DNA of 64,000 bases from Diaporthe sp. PMI_573 (GCA_021399435.1 JAJTUP010000061.1:248001-312000), one strand, 5' to 3'; positions 18,742 through 29,375 are shown, numbered from the stretch's first letter. Numbers and translations are program-made. Notes: a model not told the origin generated them from the sequence alone.

Positions 18742-21700
18742 AGTGATTGTAGGGTTTGAAGTGCTTATATTTTGTCACCACTCCAGTCGCCATGTATTTC
18801 TGAACCAAAGCGTCCTGCGTTTGGCATGATAAGATGCGAAGGAGTCAAATCTTGGTATCAAGGCTTGTATTTCTTCAATGATACTCTGGTTTTCGGGAAT
18901 TGAACATGTAATATTTACTTAGTATATTGAGTCCTCTGGCTAGGGAAGTTGACAGTGGGCTTTATGTATTGTAATTTTGGCACTGTACCAAGATCCTGAA
19001 CTGTGCTCACAAAAGTTGTTGGGCGTACTTTGCTGTACTTACTTGCGTACTTTTGTTTAACTTCCTTCCAGGAACTAGGGATGTAAGGAAATATGTGATG
19101 CAATGATAGTGTTGGGCATTGGCCCTCCTACACACCGACTGAGCTCCAATTCGCAAAGCAGTTGCACCTATAGGAATAAGGCTGTGTACATGTGACATAT
19201 AAATACTACTAGATCGCTACATATCTTTAAACATAAGGTTGAGAACACATTGCATATACTGTAATGTAGTAAAACATTAGGCCAAGTTTACTACTGGTTA
19301 ATAAGCCCCTACATTAAGTCAATGGGGGACATGTCCAATGTGAAGCAAAGACTGGTATCTGATTCTCATTTTAGGCTCGAATTCAATGGTCACCTTCACA
19401 TGACCAGGTCGAAATGCAAGTCATGCAGGAGGCGGCCTGGGCGGAGTCCACATGCAGGGTACAAATCGGAAGGCCCACTGTCACAAAAAGACCAGGATTT
19501 CGAACATTAGTCCCACCCTCTCTGCTCTTCCACCCCCAATCTTTACAATGCTTAGTCGGTAAGGCATGTAAAGTAGACGTAAAATGAGTTCCACCATGGC
19601 TAACTCCAGGTGATCCTTGTTTTTGCTTGCCGGTTGGGATCTGACGCAATGTATATGCATATTTTGCAGGCAATTGCCGCCGGCGTTCCATCCCACACGC
19701 CATTCATAGGCCGCTAATTTAAGCTCAGAGTAATTTGTCCTTTTGTTTTCATACTATTCGAATTTCTGGTTGTGAGCCCGCAGGTCTAGAATAGAAGTCC
19801 ACAACAGAAATAAACAGTACAGTACTTCCAAAATCCACGGTACTTATTTATGTGACGTGAACATTAAAATTATAATTAGAAGTACCCGCAATGCTAAGGT
19901 ACGCAGTTGATGTCGCTGAAGGAAGTGAAGGATTTACTGTACTTTAATCTGCACCGTATTGTAAAGATCAACTGGGTACTAATGATGCCTTCCGTTAGGA
20001 AGGTCTTTCTGGCGTTAACTTCTCATTAGCTCGTGATGATGTATAGCAACACCATGTATGGAGTCAAATCGCAGCTGGCAAGGATCCTTAAATGGACGAA
20101 TGGAGTTATCGTCACCTGACGGAAATCTCGCGAAGGATGAAAGCATCGAGTCTTTGATTCTGATACCGATACCGCGGTTGCTGACTGCTGCACTCCCACA
20201 GCTCTCACAATTGCCGCCTGTACATGATCGAGTGTATCACAGCCACCGGCGAAGTGCTCAATCCGGGCATTATTTTTAAGGGAAAAGACCTCCATCGGCA
20301 GTGGTTAATAAAGGAATTCAAGTGAACATTACCTGATGCTCATGGATCTATAAGAAAATTACCGAAATCTCTGGAAACGCCTATGATTGATTCTGACGAA
20401 TTGTTTAATCTTTGGTCAGGCGATGCGTCACGTCTTTCCCACTCTCACGCAATCGGATTTGATGAATAGAGTCAGACTATCGAAGGGTTCCCGCTAGCTG
20501 GCCCGCAAGACCTTCCTTCCTTAGGGTGAGAGAGATGCCGGGTCACCCGAAAAACAACATCTCGTTGAAGAAGGTAAGACTCGATTCTGCGTCGGCGCTT
20601 TAGTTTTCCACACATAGATGAGCATACATGAGCTCTCCCGCCTCAGATAGCAGGTATTTAAGGCTTGATACAGATCATTAGCTGCCATTCCTCCATTCGC
20701 TGCTTACTGATTACCTAGCTGTCAGGGTATACCCTGTTGTCAATGCTATAGCAGGCCCTGTAATACAAGTAGCGGCGGCTGCGGTATAGAACAAGAGGGA
20801 CATGAGTGAGGCCGACATTGTCATCTAGGTTATTGGCGAAGATCCCTTCCTCGGAAAGGAGGGAGATTGCGAGCTTAATATATATTGAGTGCGTGCGACT
20901 ATTCTTATTTTCAAATACTAATCTATGGTATAAGGGTTCCTGAGATACGGGAAGCCGCGTCCCGCATCACAGGTCTCTTTTATTTTGAAAACTGTATTAA
21001 GGTAAACCCAAAACTTAAAATTAGAAATCATGTGTCCTCACTTTTAGATCCCTTTTTCAATTCTATTAACCCACTAAATATCGTATTGTACTGCACAATA
21101 CAGTACATGCCTTAATGTCTAAATAATTAGCAGCGAGCCGGATTTAGCTGTTGGATTCCGTCGACAGAGTTTGTTCTAGAACTGTGATTAGAACTCCATT
21201 CCCGAAGAGACTTAGAAGCTCATCCGCTATGTAAAGACATGGTAGTTCAGTTCAGGCCCGAGTATGAATCCATAATAATGCTGCAGAAAAGTTAATGGTG
21301 TAGTAGAGGATAATGGGAGCTTGTCAAATTACACCCAAGGGCATTCCGATTCTAATTTAGTTCAATGGTGTAAAAATTTCGCATCCACGTTCCCAAGGAG
21401 TTTCAAGGCAAGCCCCCCATTCTATATGATACCCGATTATTCCATATAGAAACGATGTCAGTAGAAATACCCTTCTGAAGTGCCCGTACCCCACCTCCTA
21501 ACCTAAACTTACTCTTCTTACTTCAAAAACCGAAAAGCAATTAAAAGATTGAGGATACCTCTAATGCTTGAACAGAAACATCCGCCAAGGCAATACTTCA
21601 TTTCATAGACGTTTCGACTAGGTCGCGTAGGAAAAAGCTGTTAGCTAGAGGTTTGTCATTGCTACCCTACCCTTCGGGACAGCCAAATCTCCTCAGCAAA

Positions 21701-21843
21701 CACGATAACTTTTACACTTGTTTGCATTCAATGGATAAGGTGAGGTAAGGTGGAGAGCCTTGAAGAGGTGGTAAAAAGACAGGGATAAATGATGTATTGT
21801 TTATGTACTGCTTAAAGTGAGGAGTAGAAGTGGGTATTATAAG
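18742..21843. other. Three kilobases of AT-rich DNA without a supported gene
   Basis: Only short ORFs occur (for example minus-strand 19383-19703 and 20026-20295) and none has a recognisable motif. GTACTGTAC-like motifs are frequent (19816, 21091-21112). The right part abuts the left terminal repeat of the MULE at 21844. The 18742 end should contain the Clr5 gene promoter on the minus strand. The composition resembles old mutated repeat DNA, but I cannot name an element. Confidence 0.45.
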
Positions 21844-21863
21844 GAACGCGGATATTCGCACTA

Positions 21864-24188
21864 ACGTGGTTGGACAGTCAGCCGCGCAGGACACATGCCC
21901 GCGCACTTTTGCTAACTCCGCCAACTTTAGCCAGCCCTGGCACCCACCTAGTGCAATAGAATCAATAAAAGTTGGCACCAATTGGTGCCAACTGGTCTCA
22001 ATTGCTCAATTTCAATCGACTTAGTCAATTTAGAGACGTTAGCGTGGCTGCAGTGCCAGTCTAAAGTGGCCGACTTTTGGTGGGAAAATCGGCTTCCCCA
22101 CCAAAATGGAGCATTTCAACCATGCAGAATCAACCTCAATCTACACCAGCCAAATCAACTATTTTGGCGGTCCGACGCGGTCCGCTTAAGAATGTACTAT
22201 TATACACTCTGAATCTGACTGACTAGACTCTTCTGCATCTTTCTCACAAGTTCTTGCGTTATGCCCAGTCTCGCCGCAGTTGCCACATCGTCGTTTGCTC
22301 GGTCCGCCGCGGTCCGCCTCCTCAGCACCACCAGCCATTTCACCAGCCGGCCGCTTCCCCTTTTGTTTTTCTTCAATTATCACCTGAGATTCCTCAATAC
22401 TAAGTGCCCCTCCAAGCTGGACCCGACTTCTTTTGGCCCTCCGGCGCTTGGCGAGCCCAATATTAGCCTTCTCAAGGGTACGGACCCGATCATTCAAAAG
22501 AGTGATCTGATGCGCCATTGCTTGTGCACCCTTTGTAAACTTCTCAATTGCCTGGATAATTGGTGTAGGGGAGCTGCCCTGATGGGCTGAGATCTTGCCC
22601 TTGATAAAACTTGATTGCTGGACAGTCTGGTGGGCATTGGAAGGTGTTTGTGATTCCCATTTCGATGGTGACACAGGGAGGGATTGTACTGGAGTTTGTA
22701 GGCGGACATCCAGCTTGGAAATGACAGAATCTGGGTCCCATGGAGAAATTCCAGCCCCTCTGAACCCAGCTTTCATGTTTTCTTCCGTAAAGACCTTGTC
22801 GTGGGCTGCCTTAAACGCAATGAAGAACTCGGACTTGGTGATGTGGTTGATGGATGCCCGGATGAAGAGGTTGATCTCATCGCCGTATGCACGCTTCAAT
22901 AGCGAAAATAATGCAACATCCAATGGCTGGAGTAGATGAGATGAATGTGGTGGCATGCTAATAGGGATAATGTTGTTTTCCTTGCAGTACTGTTCGAACT
23001 CTGCTGATACATGGCTCTCGTGTCCATCCAGGATGAGCATCCGGTATTTGCCCATTGTTCGCTTAATTGTATGCTTATTAAAGTGCTGAATCCATTCTAG
23101 ACCAGTCTTGTTATCCGTCCATCCATTTGGAGTAGGCTTGATTACCCAATCGGCAGGAAAACCCGACTCTGTGGTCCAGTTTGCAAGGTGGTAGGCGCCT
23201 TGGACAATGACGAATGGCGGGATACACCAGCCCTTTGCATTGATGCATTCAATAGCTGTTGCCCATTCACGGTTTCCAGGCTGTATAGATTTAGCCTTTC
23301 CATGCCGATCAGAGCGTGTAACAACCAGGGTTGAGGTTATCTGGCCCATCATGAAGCCAGTTTCGTCGAAGTTGTAGAGATCGTCATCTGTGATCCCATA
23401 CTTGGCCATCATGTTGCGAAGTAGTCGGAACCAGTTTCCAATGACCTCAGGATCTTCGCAGAGGGCCCTCTGGTAGTCGTAAGGCCGAGAGAATCTTGTT
23501 TTCAAGCTTGGTTGTGCATCCACAAAGCGTCGTGCCCATCTGGTGCCAACAGGCTTGCCATCACGCGACGCCAGCAGGAGGTTGGCCATATCTTCCACAC
23601 CAGAAAGTCGCATTGGGAATCCTCGTGCATCTTGCTCAATGATATATTGAACAAGTGTTTGCTCTTCAATTGGGTCAAGTTTATGCTTCTCGACGCGTGA
23701 TTCTTCACGCCGGGGTCGGTTGTTCATCCTGTCACGTAGAGTAGATTCAGGGATATGAAAGATCCGAGCAGCCTGACGTCTACTCAAGGGTTTCTTTTGA
23801 TTTTTTTTAGAATTCTCGATTGCTTGAAGTGATAGTTTGATTTTATCTTCTTTCGAGTAGATTGGCATTGTGGATGTTGATTTCTAGCGTGTTGAATATT
23901 TAAGTAGGTAGAGTGATGCGAGACTGACGCGAAAAATGGGGACGCGATTCGCACCAAAAACAAACCCGCTCACCAAAACTTTAAGTTTTCAGACTAGCAC
24001 TGCAACCCCACCATGCCTCCAAATTGACTAAATTGATTAGAAATAAGGAATTTAAATCAGTTGGCACCAATTGGTGCCAACTTTCATTAATTCCTTTGCC
24101 CTAGGTGGGTACCAGGGCTGGCTAAAGTTGGCGGAGTTAGCAAAAGTGCGCGGGCATGTGTCCTGCGCGGCTGACTGTCCAACCACGT
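21864..24188 (-). mobile_element. Pogo/Fot1-type DNA transposon, complete copy (2,325 bp)
   Basis: The element has terminal inverted repeats of about 130 bp beginning ACGTGGTTGGACAGTCAGCC, flanked by TA on both sides (21862-21863 and 24189-24190), the Tc1/mariner-superfamily target duplication. Inside each repeat is a palindrome TTGGCACCAATTGGTGCCAA. One intact transposase gene fills the interior. It sits inside the left terminal repeat of the MULE. Confidence 0.95.
22186..23868 (-). CDS. Pogo/Fot1-type DDE transposase, intact, with CCHC knuckle
   Basis: This is a 560-aa cut-and-paste transposase. Residues 1-50 look like a psq-type helix-turn-helix (LSRRQAARIFHIPESTLRDR) and about 55-125 are a CENPB-like DNA-binding domain (RGFPMRLSGVEDMANLLLAS, then GTRWARRFV). 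The catalytic triad is visible: D168 in YNFDETGF, D281 in LILDGHESH and D317 in LLQPLDVALF, with 35 residues between the last two (DD35D, as in Fot1-like elements). The C-terminus has a coiled segment and a CX2CX4HX4C knuckle at 528-541 (CGNCGETGHNARTC), not standard in all pogo families. The frame is undamaged, so this copy could be active and could mobilise the second copy. Confidence 0.95.
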   Translation of the reverse strand: MPIYSKEDKIKLSLQAIENSKKNQKKPLSRRQAARIFHIPESTLRDRMNNRPRREESRVEKHKLDPIEEQTLVQYIIEQDARGFPMRLSGVEDMANLLLASRDGKPVGTRWARRFVDAQPSLKTRFSRPYDYQRALCEDPEVIGNWFRLLRNMMAKYGITDDDLYNFDETGFMMGQITSTLVVTRSDRHGKAKSIQPGNREWATAIECINAKGWCIPPFVIVQGAYHLANWTTESGFPADWVIKPTPNGWTDNKTGLEWIQHFNKHTIKRTMGKYRMLILDGHESHVSAEFEQYCKENNIIPISMPPHSSHLLQPLDVALFSLLKRAYGDEINLFIRASINHITKSEFFIAFKAAHDKVFTEENMKAGFRGAGISPWDPDSVISKLDVRLQTPVQSLPVSPSKWESQTPSNAHQTVQQSSFIKGKISAHQGSSPTPIIQAIEKFTKGAQAMAHQITLLNDRVRTLEKANIGLAKRRRAKRSRVQLGGALSIEESQVIIEEKQKGKRPAGEMAGGAEEADRGGPSKRRCGNCGETGHNARTCEKDAEESSQSDSECIIVHS

Positions 24189-24457
24189 TACCTAAATCGG
24201 ATGCCACACCACCTTTTCTGACTAAGCACCGCTGCAGCCAATTAGAGGCCACCATTCAACCACACTTCACCACCCAACACAGCGCGTTTTGCAGCCTCAA
24301 TAACATTCCCTACCATCCCTCCTTTACCCACCAACTTCAACACCCGCGTATACCACCAACACATTGTCAAATCAACTAAATACTTAGCAGAATCAGTCAA
24401 TTCAGTATTGAAAACATACCCTAGCTAGTCAGATATCGTTCCTGTAGCGTTGCAGCG

Positions 24458-25817
24458 ATGGCTCTTGTCCCTGACTATTCCGGGCTCGAGGCGCAATGGC
24501 AGGTGGATTGTCACAACTGGAACTCGAATATCACCGCCACAAATCACCGCCAGCCAGCACTTTCTAACCCTTCTCCGTTTCTGAAACTTTTCAATGATGG
24601 ATATGATACCTACGACGACCTCAAGGCTGATTTAGACGTAGCCACGAAGTGTGCTGGCTGGCTGACACACATCCAAAGGTCGAAGGGCAACCAGAAGACG
24701 TTAATATGCAGCCGAGGCGCTAAGCGCCCATCGACAGCCGAAACAAGTAACGCCTCAACGATCAGAGCCGACTGTGGATGGCACGCAATTGCCCATACGA
24801 CGAGGGCATCGTCAAATAAGTGGAAGCTGGTTATCAAAGAGCATAGACATACTCATCACGACCTCTTCAACCGAGCGAATGCACCGGAAAGTCGAGGTTT
24901 ATTTAGGTCATGGGCTGGGCAACCTTCTCTATTTGGCCGAGGCAATCCACGAGACTATTAGCGATACTGCTAGTGAACTTCGTCACGAGGAAGCCCGTCA
25001 GAAGACCTCACTGCTTCAGAAGTTCAACGGGCAGAAATGGCTTGGAAGGCTTCCTCATCAGGTCTCGTGGGCAGCGCTGGAACTACTCGCGATGGGCCGG
25101 AAGAAGGCACTAAAAATGCTCAAGGATGAAGTCCCACGACGATGTGTGGCTTCTAGCTGTGCCTGCCCTATCTACACTCAATATGGCCTCATTTGTGCAA
25201 GCAGAATGGCTGATAAAGAGGAAGCAGGGCTTCCTCTAGTGAAGGCCGATATTCACGAAGTTTACTGGCTCAATCGCGACCTCTCGCTCGAAAACCCGCT
25301 CCTTATGGTCCTCTCGCCAAAGAAGGTCACGGCGACGAAGGGACGACCTCGTGAGACGGCTACATTTGCTACTGACGAAGAAGGCATCTTCGGAAGCAGT
25401 AGCAGCCGTGGGAAGGATGTGATAGGCAAGAAGACAACGTCAACTACAACTTCTTTAGGTAGCAAGGCGGGCGACAAAACGAGGGCGACGACGGCTTCAG
25501 TGCAGAGGATAAACTCAGCATTCGAGCACAATGATACGACCCTCCAGTCTCTGGATGAAGAGGACATCCGTAGCAGCGTTGCCCAGCGAGTGACCGTCCG
25601 GCGAGACCAGCAGCTGGCGGCAGGGCTCACGAGGCAAAGGAAGCGAAGAGAAGCGCCGGCTTCGTCGGCGCCGGCGGCGATACCCTCAAACACGGGGCCG
25701 ACGGCTAAAAAGCAGCGGAAGACCGTCAACCAGCTGCCCACCATAGACCTAACGGCTGACGATAGTGACGGCGGTGGCGTTCGTAAAGAAACGCAAGACG
25801 AAATCGTCGCCGTGTAA
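24458..25817 (+). pseudogene. MULE-type transposase lacking its catalytic domain
   Basis: The first frame (24458-24961) has a FAR1/WRKY-GCM1-like DNA-binding N-terminus: LKADLDVATKCAGWLTHIQR, later RADCGWHAIAH, then WKLVIKEHRHTHHDLF. The second frame (open from about 24870 to 25817) resembles the C-terminal part of fungal MULE transposases: HRKVEVYLGHGLGNLL, then CACPIYTQYGLICASRM with a Cys-rich SWIM-like pattern, then a basic disordered tail ending in PTIDLTADDSDGG, a SUMO-interaction-like motif. The DDE core that should lie between them is missing, and the two frames differ, so the junction near 24870-24900 is a deletion scar not divisible by three. The first 13 residues recur in the relic at 541-577. 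Confidence 0.75.
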
Positions 25818-25903
25818 AAAAAAGCGTTGGGTCACGTAGCCGAATGCTTAGTCAGAAAAGGTGGTGTGGCATCCGATTTAGGTAGTGCGAATATCCGCGT
25901 TCA

Positions 25904-26156
25904 AAGTAATTAGTTGCTATTTAAGCTTGGCATTCGCGATCGCGTGTCCCTTGTGCGATGGGCAAAATTATTTTTCAGTAACTAATCATAACATCGTGGA
26001 AGTCAACAAAGTCAAAATGAAGTTCCATCCTACGCCTGCAAACAAACGCCAACGAGATCTCTCACCCGCCGGAGCGAATGTCACAACAATTTGGAGGTAT
26101 GTATTCGAGTCGACACGAAAAATTATTAACCGTCATTGCAATCACATCGTACTTGA
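25904..26156. other. Unassigned, right flank of the MULE
   Basis: An ORF reading out of the MULE end (25885-26160) has a hydrophobic start and then ordinary-looking sequence (FHPTPANKRQRDLSPAGANV), but part of it lies inside the terminal repeat, so it is not a credible gene. Nothing else is seen. Confidence 0.3.
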
Positions 26157-26348
26157 TTAACACCTGAATTAGCCGGATGACCGCAGTCTGGACGATGAAG
26201 ACACCCAAAAACCTACACACCCGCAACTATCGCCACGAGTGCCGACCGCACGGCATGGATCAAGTGGTCCGTTGCAAGCCATGGGCGGAATGGGCAAGGA
26301 GGGAGAGGAAGGAAGGAAAAAGGGGGGGGGGGTGGTTGGGTGACTTAC
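26157..26348 (-). other. Possible last intron and mini-exon of gene A
   Basis: The donor GTAAGT at 26348 and a GGCTAATTCAG acceptor ending 26164 would join CT to GTGTTAA, giving Leu-Cys-stop. The branch point would be unusually close to the acceptor, so this is tentative. A pyrimidine-rich stretch (ten C on this strand) follows the donor. Confidence 0.35.
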
Positions 26349-27221
26349 AGCAAAGCCAGCTCCAGGTCACCGTGGATGTGCGCCTTGAGCTCGATCTCAA
26401 TCTCGAGGTTGAGGTCCAGCCTCAGCTTGAGCGGGTTCTTGCTGCCGCCGCCGCCGCCGCCCTGCTGCTGCTGCATCATTTGCTGTTGCTGCATCATTTG
26501 CATCTGTTCCTGCTGCTGCCAGTACTGCAGCTGCTGGTAGTCGTCCTGGTAGTCGTCCTCCTCTTCTTCGGACTCGTACCGGGGCTGTCGGCGCTTGTTC
26601 TTCTTGCTGCTCTTCTTGGGCTTGGCCAACTGCTTGTCCTGTTCGTCTTGCTGGTTGTCCTGTTCCCAGTACGGCGTCGCCTCCTCATTATCCTTCGGCG
26701 TGGCGGGCCGGTCGGATGCCGGCGTCGCGGCTGAGTCGCGCTGCATCTCTGGCTCGGGCTCGTCTCCCTCTTGCTCTACTTCTTCTTGGTCCTGCCCTTG
26801 GTCTTGTTCGGGCTCATACTGTTCTTCGTCGCCGGAGTAGGCCTGGTCGTCATAGTTGTCTTCCTCCTGGTCTTGGTACTGGTCGTCGTCATATTGCTCT
26901 TCATCATCGTCGTACTGTTCTTGGTCCTGGTCTTGATAATCCTCTTCTTGTTCCTCTTCTGCACTGGCCTGGTTGTTGCGAGACTCAGGTTGAGCGTTGC
27001 GGTTGGTCTCCTCAGCTTGTGACTGCTGGGCCTGGTTGTTGTCAGATTTTGGTTGCTGGCTCTGTGTCTCCTTTTGCCCCTGTTGCGACTCTTGTCCCCC
27101 CTGGGACTCTTCCCCGTCCTCGGTCTTGGGCGTTCCCTGTTGCTAGAAGTGTCGGCAAGCAGTATCATGTGCATCACGAGAGCGCTTTCAGGCGAAGATG
27201 ACGACCTACCGGAGACGACAT
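26345..27221 (-). CDS. Gln/Asp/Glu-rich protein with conserved beta-like tail (gene A of a head-to-head pair)
   Basis: Exon 1 is tiny (27221-27210, MSSP); a 73-nt GT-AG intron (27209-27137) leads to exon 2, open from 27136 to the TAA at 26345. The product is about 267 aa: a long acidic, Gln-rich, disordered region with repeated DYQDQDQEQYDDDEEQY-type units, a stretch of QQQ and MQQ, a Gly run, and a distinctive tail KLRLDLNLEIEIELKAHIHG, then DLELALL, with strict alternation of hydrophobic and charged residues. The gene at 29020 has nearly the same tail. In both genes a consensus 5' splice site (here GTAAGT, starting 26348) begins inside the last Leu codon, so a final mini-exon may exist; an acceptor at 26164 would give a product ending in Cys. 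Function unknown. Confidence 0.7.
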
Positions 27222-28010
27222 GATCACTCTGGTATTCTGTTACAACAGCAGTTGGGTAGGGTTGGGAGTGTCGATGGACTCTAGTGAGTGGACTCTCAGA
27301 TACTGGCTATAGGACTGGAGGGCAACGATGCACTAAGTTCACAGAATTGTCTTCACACAAAATGAAAATCCTAAAGGGTGGGCAAGTGCACGCCCTGGTA
27401 TGTCTATGTTATAAAGCCGTCGATGAGATCAGAGAGACCCTGCATGAGAAAGTTGGCAGCCTTGACGCAATGATCCTACTATGCCGAAGGGGGGGGGGGA
27501 AGACGACGAGCGTCCGAAAAACATGTTTTACGACGAAGGGGACCGATCACATTTCGATCATCTCACACCCTCAGCCCGCCCCAGCCTGGCCAGCTTGCGG
27601 CCGATGAACCCATGGCCTCAGTGCACTTGCGTCAGTGGGCCTGGTCTGGGTTGGGTGATACCGAAAGCTGGGATGGAACCTTGTTTTGCAAGTCAAGGGA
27701 CCGCTGTGCGTGTGTCAGGTACCGACTCAGGGGGTCTGTGCAACATATGCGTATGTGGGTACATGGTGGGCCCCATCACCCAACCATACGAGCTGTGAAG
27801 TCATAGCCGGGATGGAGCTTCACGGTAGAGGGTATGGTGAGTTTCAGGTGTGTGGGGAAAGGGCCCTCTTTGATGCATAGAACCATGATGGGTGCCGAGT
27901 TGGCGACTTGCCGTCTGACTTCGGTGGACTGAAATGCACGACTGCACCGCGAGATCCCGCAAGAAACGAGCGCACCGCGACGACCCGGAGAATCTATCAA
28001 AATTCTAATT
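27222..28010. other. Intergenic, shared upstream region of the head-to-head pair
   Basis: It contains the promoter of gene A at its left end, a G10 run at 27487-27496 and several weak ORFs without motifs. No other feature is seen. Confidence 0.4.
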
Positions 28011-28260
28011 TTGTCCTCGAGTCTCCACACGGTATCGGACAACACGAGGAGATCGTCAACTATACGAAACGACAGAGAGCGTAAAGACCCAGACGATACG
28101 ACAGACGACATGGTGATAGGACTACTTGTCCTCGCGTCCATACCGACGGTGACGGGCGTGGCCCAGGGCATCAGCGCGAAGAAACAGAATGCAAAGCTGA
28201 AGGAGAAGATCAATTTCAACATGACGGCAACGCTGTCCGTGGAAGTCAATCTCCAACCAC
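28011..28260 (+). pseudogene. Truncated copy of a small conserved fungal protein
   Basis: The frame encodes PDDTTDDMVIGLLVLASIPT, then VTGVAQGISAKKQNAKLKEK, then INFNMTATLSVE. I recall a Pezizomycotina family with the pattern VVGLLVxASIPTVTGVxExVSAQKKQ followed by a Phe-Asn-Leu-Thr segment; its members continue for over 100 more residues, whereas here the pattern ends after about 65 and unrelated sequence follows. There is no in-frame ATG before the Met of DMVIGLL (about 28109), so a 5' exon may be missing too. A hydrophobic segment (residues VIGLLVLASIPTVTGVA) could be membrane-associated. The role is unknown. Confidence 0.45.
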
Positions 28261-28401
28261 TTCATGGGACTGTCGGTGCTTGCTTCATGCTCTCATCACA
28301 CCAGACACCCTTTCCCAGCCGTACCGAGTGTTCGCGAACCAGGCAGGGTATGATGACTGACAGGTCTAACAGGCAGGACAGGAAGACAGTGGCCTGGGTC
28401 G

Positions 28402-28486
28402 GCAAGCCCCTGACAAAATAGATGGCACGCTCCCCCCTCCTTTAGCCTCACCAAAAGCGTGCCAACTATTTTGTCAGGGGCTTGGT
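28402..28486. repeat. Hairpin-forming inverted repeat, MITE-like
   Basis: CAAGCCCCTGACAAAATAGA on the left is matched by an inverted copy ending TATTTTGTCAGGGGCTTG on the right. The arms are 29 bp with one mismatch, around a loop of about 26 bases rich in C and T. The sequence GTCGG flanks both ends directly, compatible with a 5-bp target duplication. It has no coding capacity. Confidence 0.8.
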
Positions 28487-28489
28487 CGG

Positions 28490-29019
28490 CAGGGCGGGAA
28501 GGGAATGGTGATCGACGGCGCCCCCTGCTGTGATGTATCCCATGTATCCTCTGGTCCCACCGCCTGCCTGCCTCCTACGGCGGCCATTGCAAACCCCGTC
28601 TCGGTCTCCACAGGGGTCCCGCCCATGCAGTCACCAGCCAGCATCGATCCGACCAGCTGTGATTCAAGCCTGGATCACATCTGAGGGTGCAGATGATGAA
28701 ACCCCGAAGGGGCTCTACGGCGGGTGAGGTATGGTCTCATTCTGGTTCGACACCTTCGCATATCGCAAAGGAAGGGGGAAATCAGGTTTTGACGGCACGA
28801 GGGACACCATATAGGCCACGGATGTTCTGACAGGAAGGCTGCCGTGCAATGAAGAAGGGGAGACACTTGACATATCCATCCTTTTAAGACAAAAGGGAAA
28901 TAATCACTTACCAGCGGCCGTTCTCCTTCTTTCTCTGCCAACATATCCAACACTAGCTTCTCCTCCACAACCAACTATACCCATACTACCTTCACCCACC
29001 AAGCCCCAGACCCGTCAAC
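28490..29019. other. Upstream region of gene B
   Basis: No gene is supported. The last 100 bases are A/C-rich with CCAACACTAGC, CTCCACAACCAAC and TACCTTCACCC, typical of a fungal 5' untranslated leader for the ORF at 29020. Confidence 0.4.
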
Positions 29020-29375
29020 ATGTCTTCCTCCCAAGAACGCCAGCCCCGCAGGCAAAAGAAGCAGCAGCAGGTGGTTGAGGAGTCCGAGTCTGACTCCGGC
29101 TCAGAGGAGCAGTATGAGCCCCCGAAGAGGTCAAACCGTCGCTCGCGCCAGCAGAACAACCAGATGCAGCAACGGCAGCAACAAATGCCCATGCAGAACC
29201 AGATGGGCGGTGGTGTCCCCGGCACAATGGGCAACGTTGCCAACCAGGCCATGCAGCAGCAAGGCGGCGGCGGCGGCGGCAAGTCAGACACGCTGCGGTT
29301 GAGGCTGGACTTGAACCTGGATATCGAAATCACTCTCAAGGCCAAGATCCATGGTGATCTTGAGTTGGCTCTGCT
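29020..29375 (+). CDS. Gln-rich protein with conserved beta-like tail (gene B of a head-to-head pair)
   Basis: From the ATG at 29020 the product has a basic/acidic start (QERQPRRQKKQQQVVEESES, then GSEEQYEPPKRSNRRSRQQN), a Gln/Met-rich middle (QMQQRQQQMPMQNQMGGG), a Gly run and the tail TLRLRLDLNLDIEITLKAKI, then HGDLELALL. The tail is about 80 percent identical to that of gene A. A GTATGT donor at 29376 again falls inside the last Leu codon, the same position as in gene A; ignoring it, the frame would run on through hydrophobic, intron-like sequence to 29469. The acceptor is not certain. The conserved intron position supports a real, expressed gene family. Disordered N-termini with one conserved strand-like tail suggest a tail that assembles or docks, but this is inference. 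Confidence 0.68.

Larger units (their letters stand above)
21844..25903 (+). mobile_element. MULE-like element with an internal deletion, split by a pogo insertion
   Basis: The right end (25845-25903) is an inverted copy of a sequence found in two pieces on the left: GAACGCGGATATTCGCACTA at 21844-21863, then CCTAAATCGGATGCCACACC and on to GACTAAGCA at 24191-24229. Between them sits a complete pogo element. Removing it restores a terminal inverted repeat of about 59 bp. The element carries a MULE-type gene at 24458-25817 without a catalytic core. I could not see a target-site duplication next to either end. Confidence 0.82.

Noticed and set aside
26177..27201. Leu-rich and Arg-rich plus-strand ORFs opposite gene A
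   Set aside because: They are antisense products of CAG/GAG-rich codons in gene A; only the minus strand gives a spliceable gene with a conserved tail.
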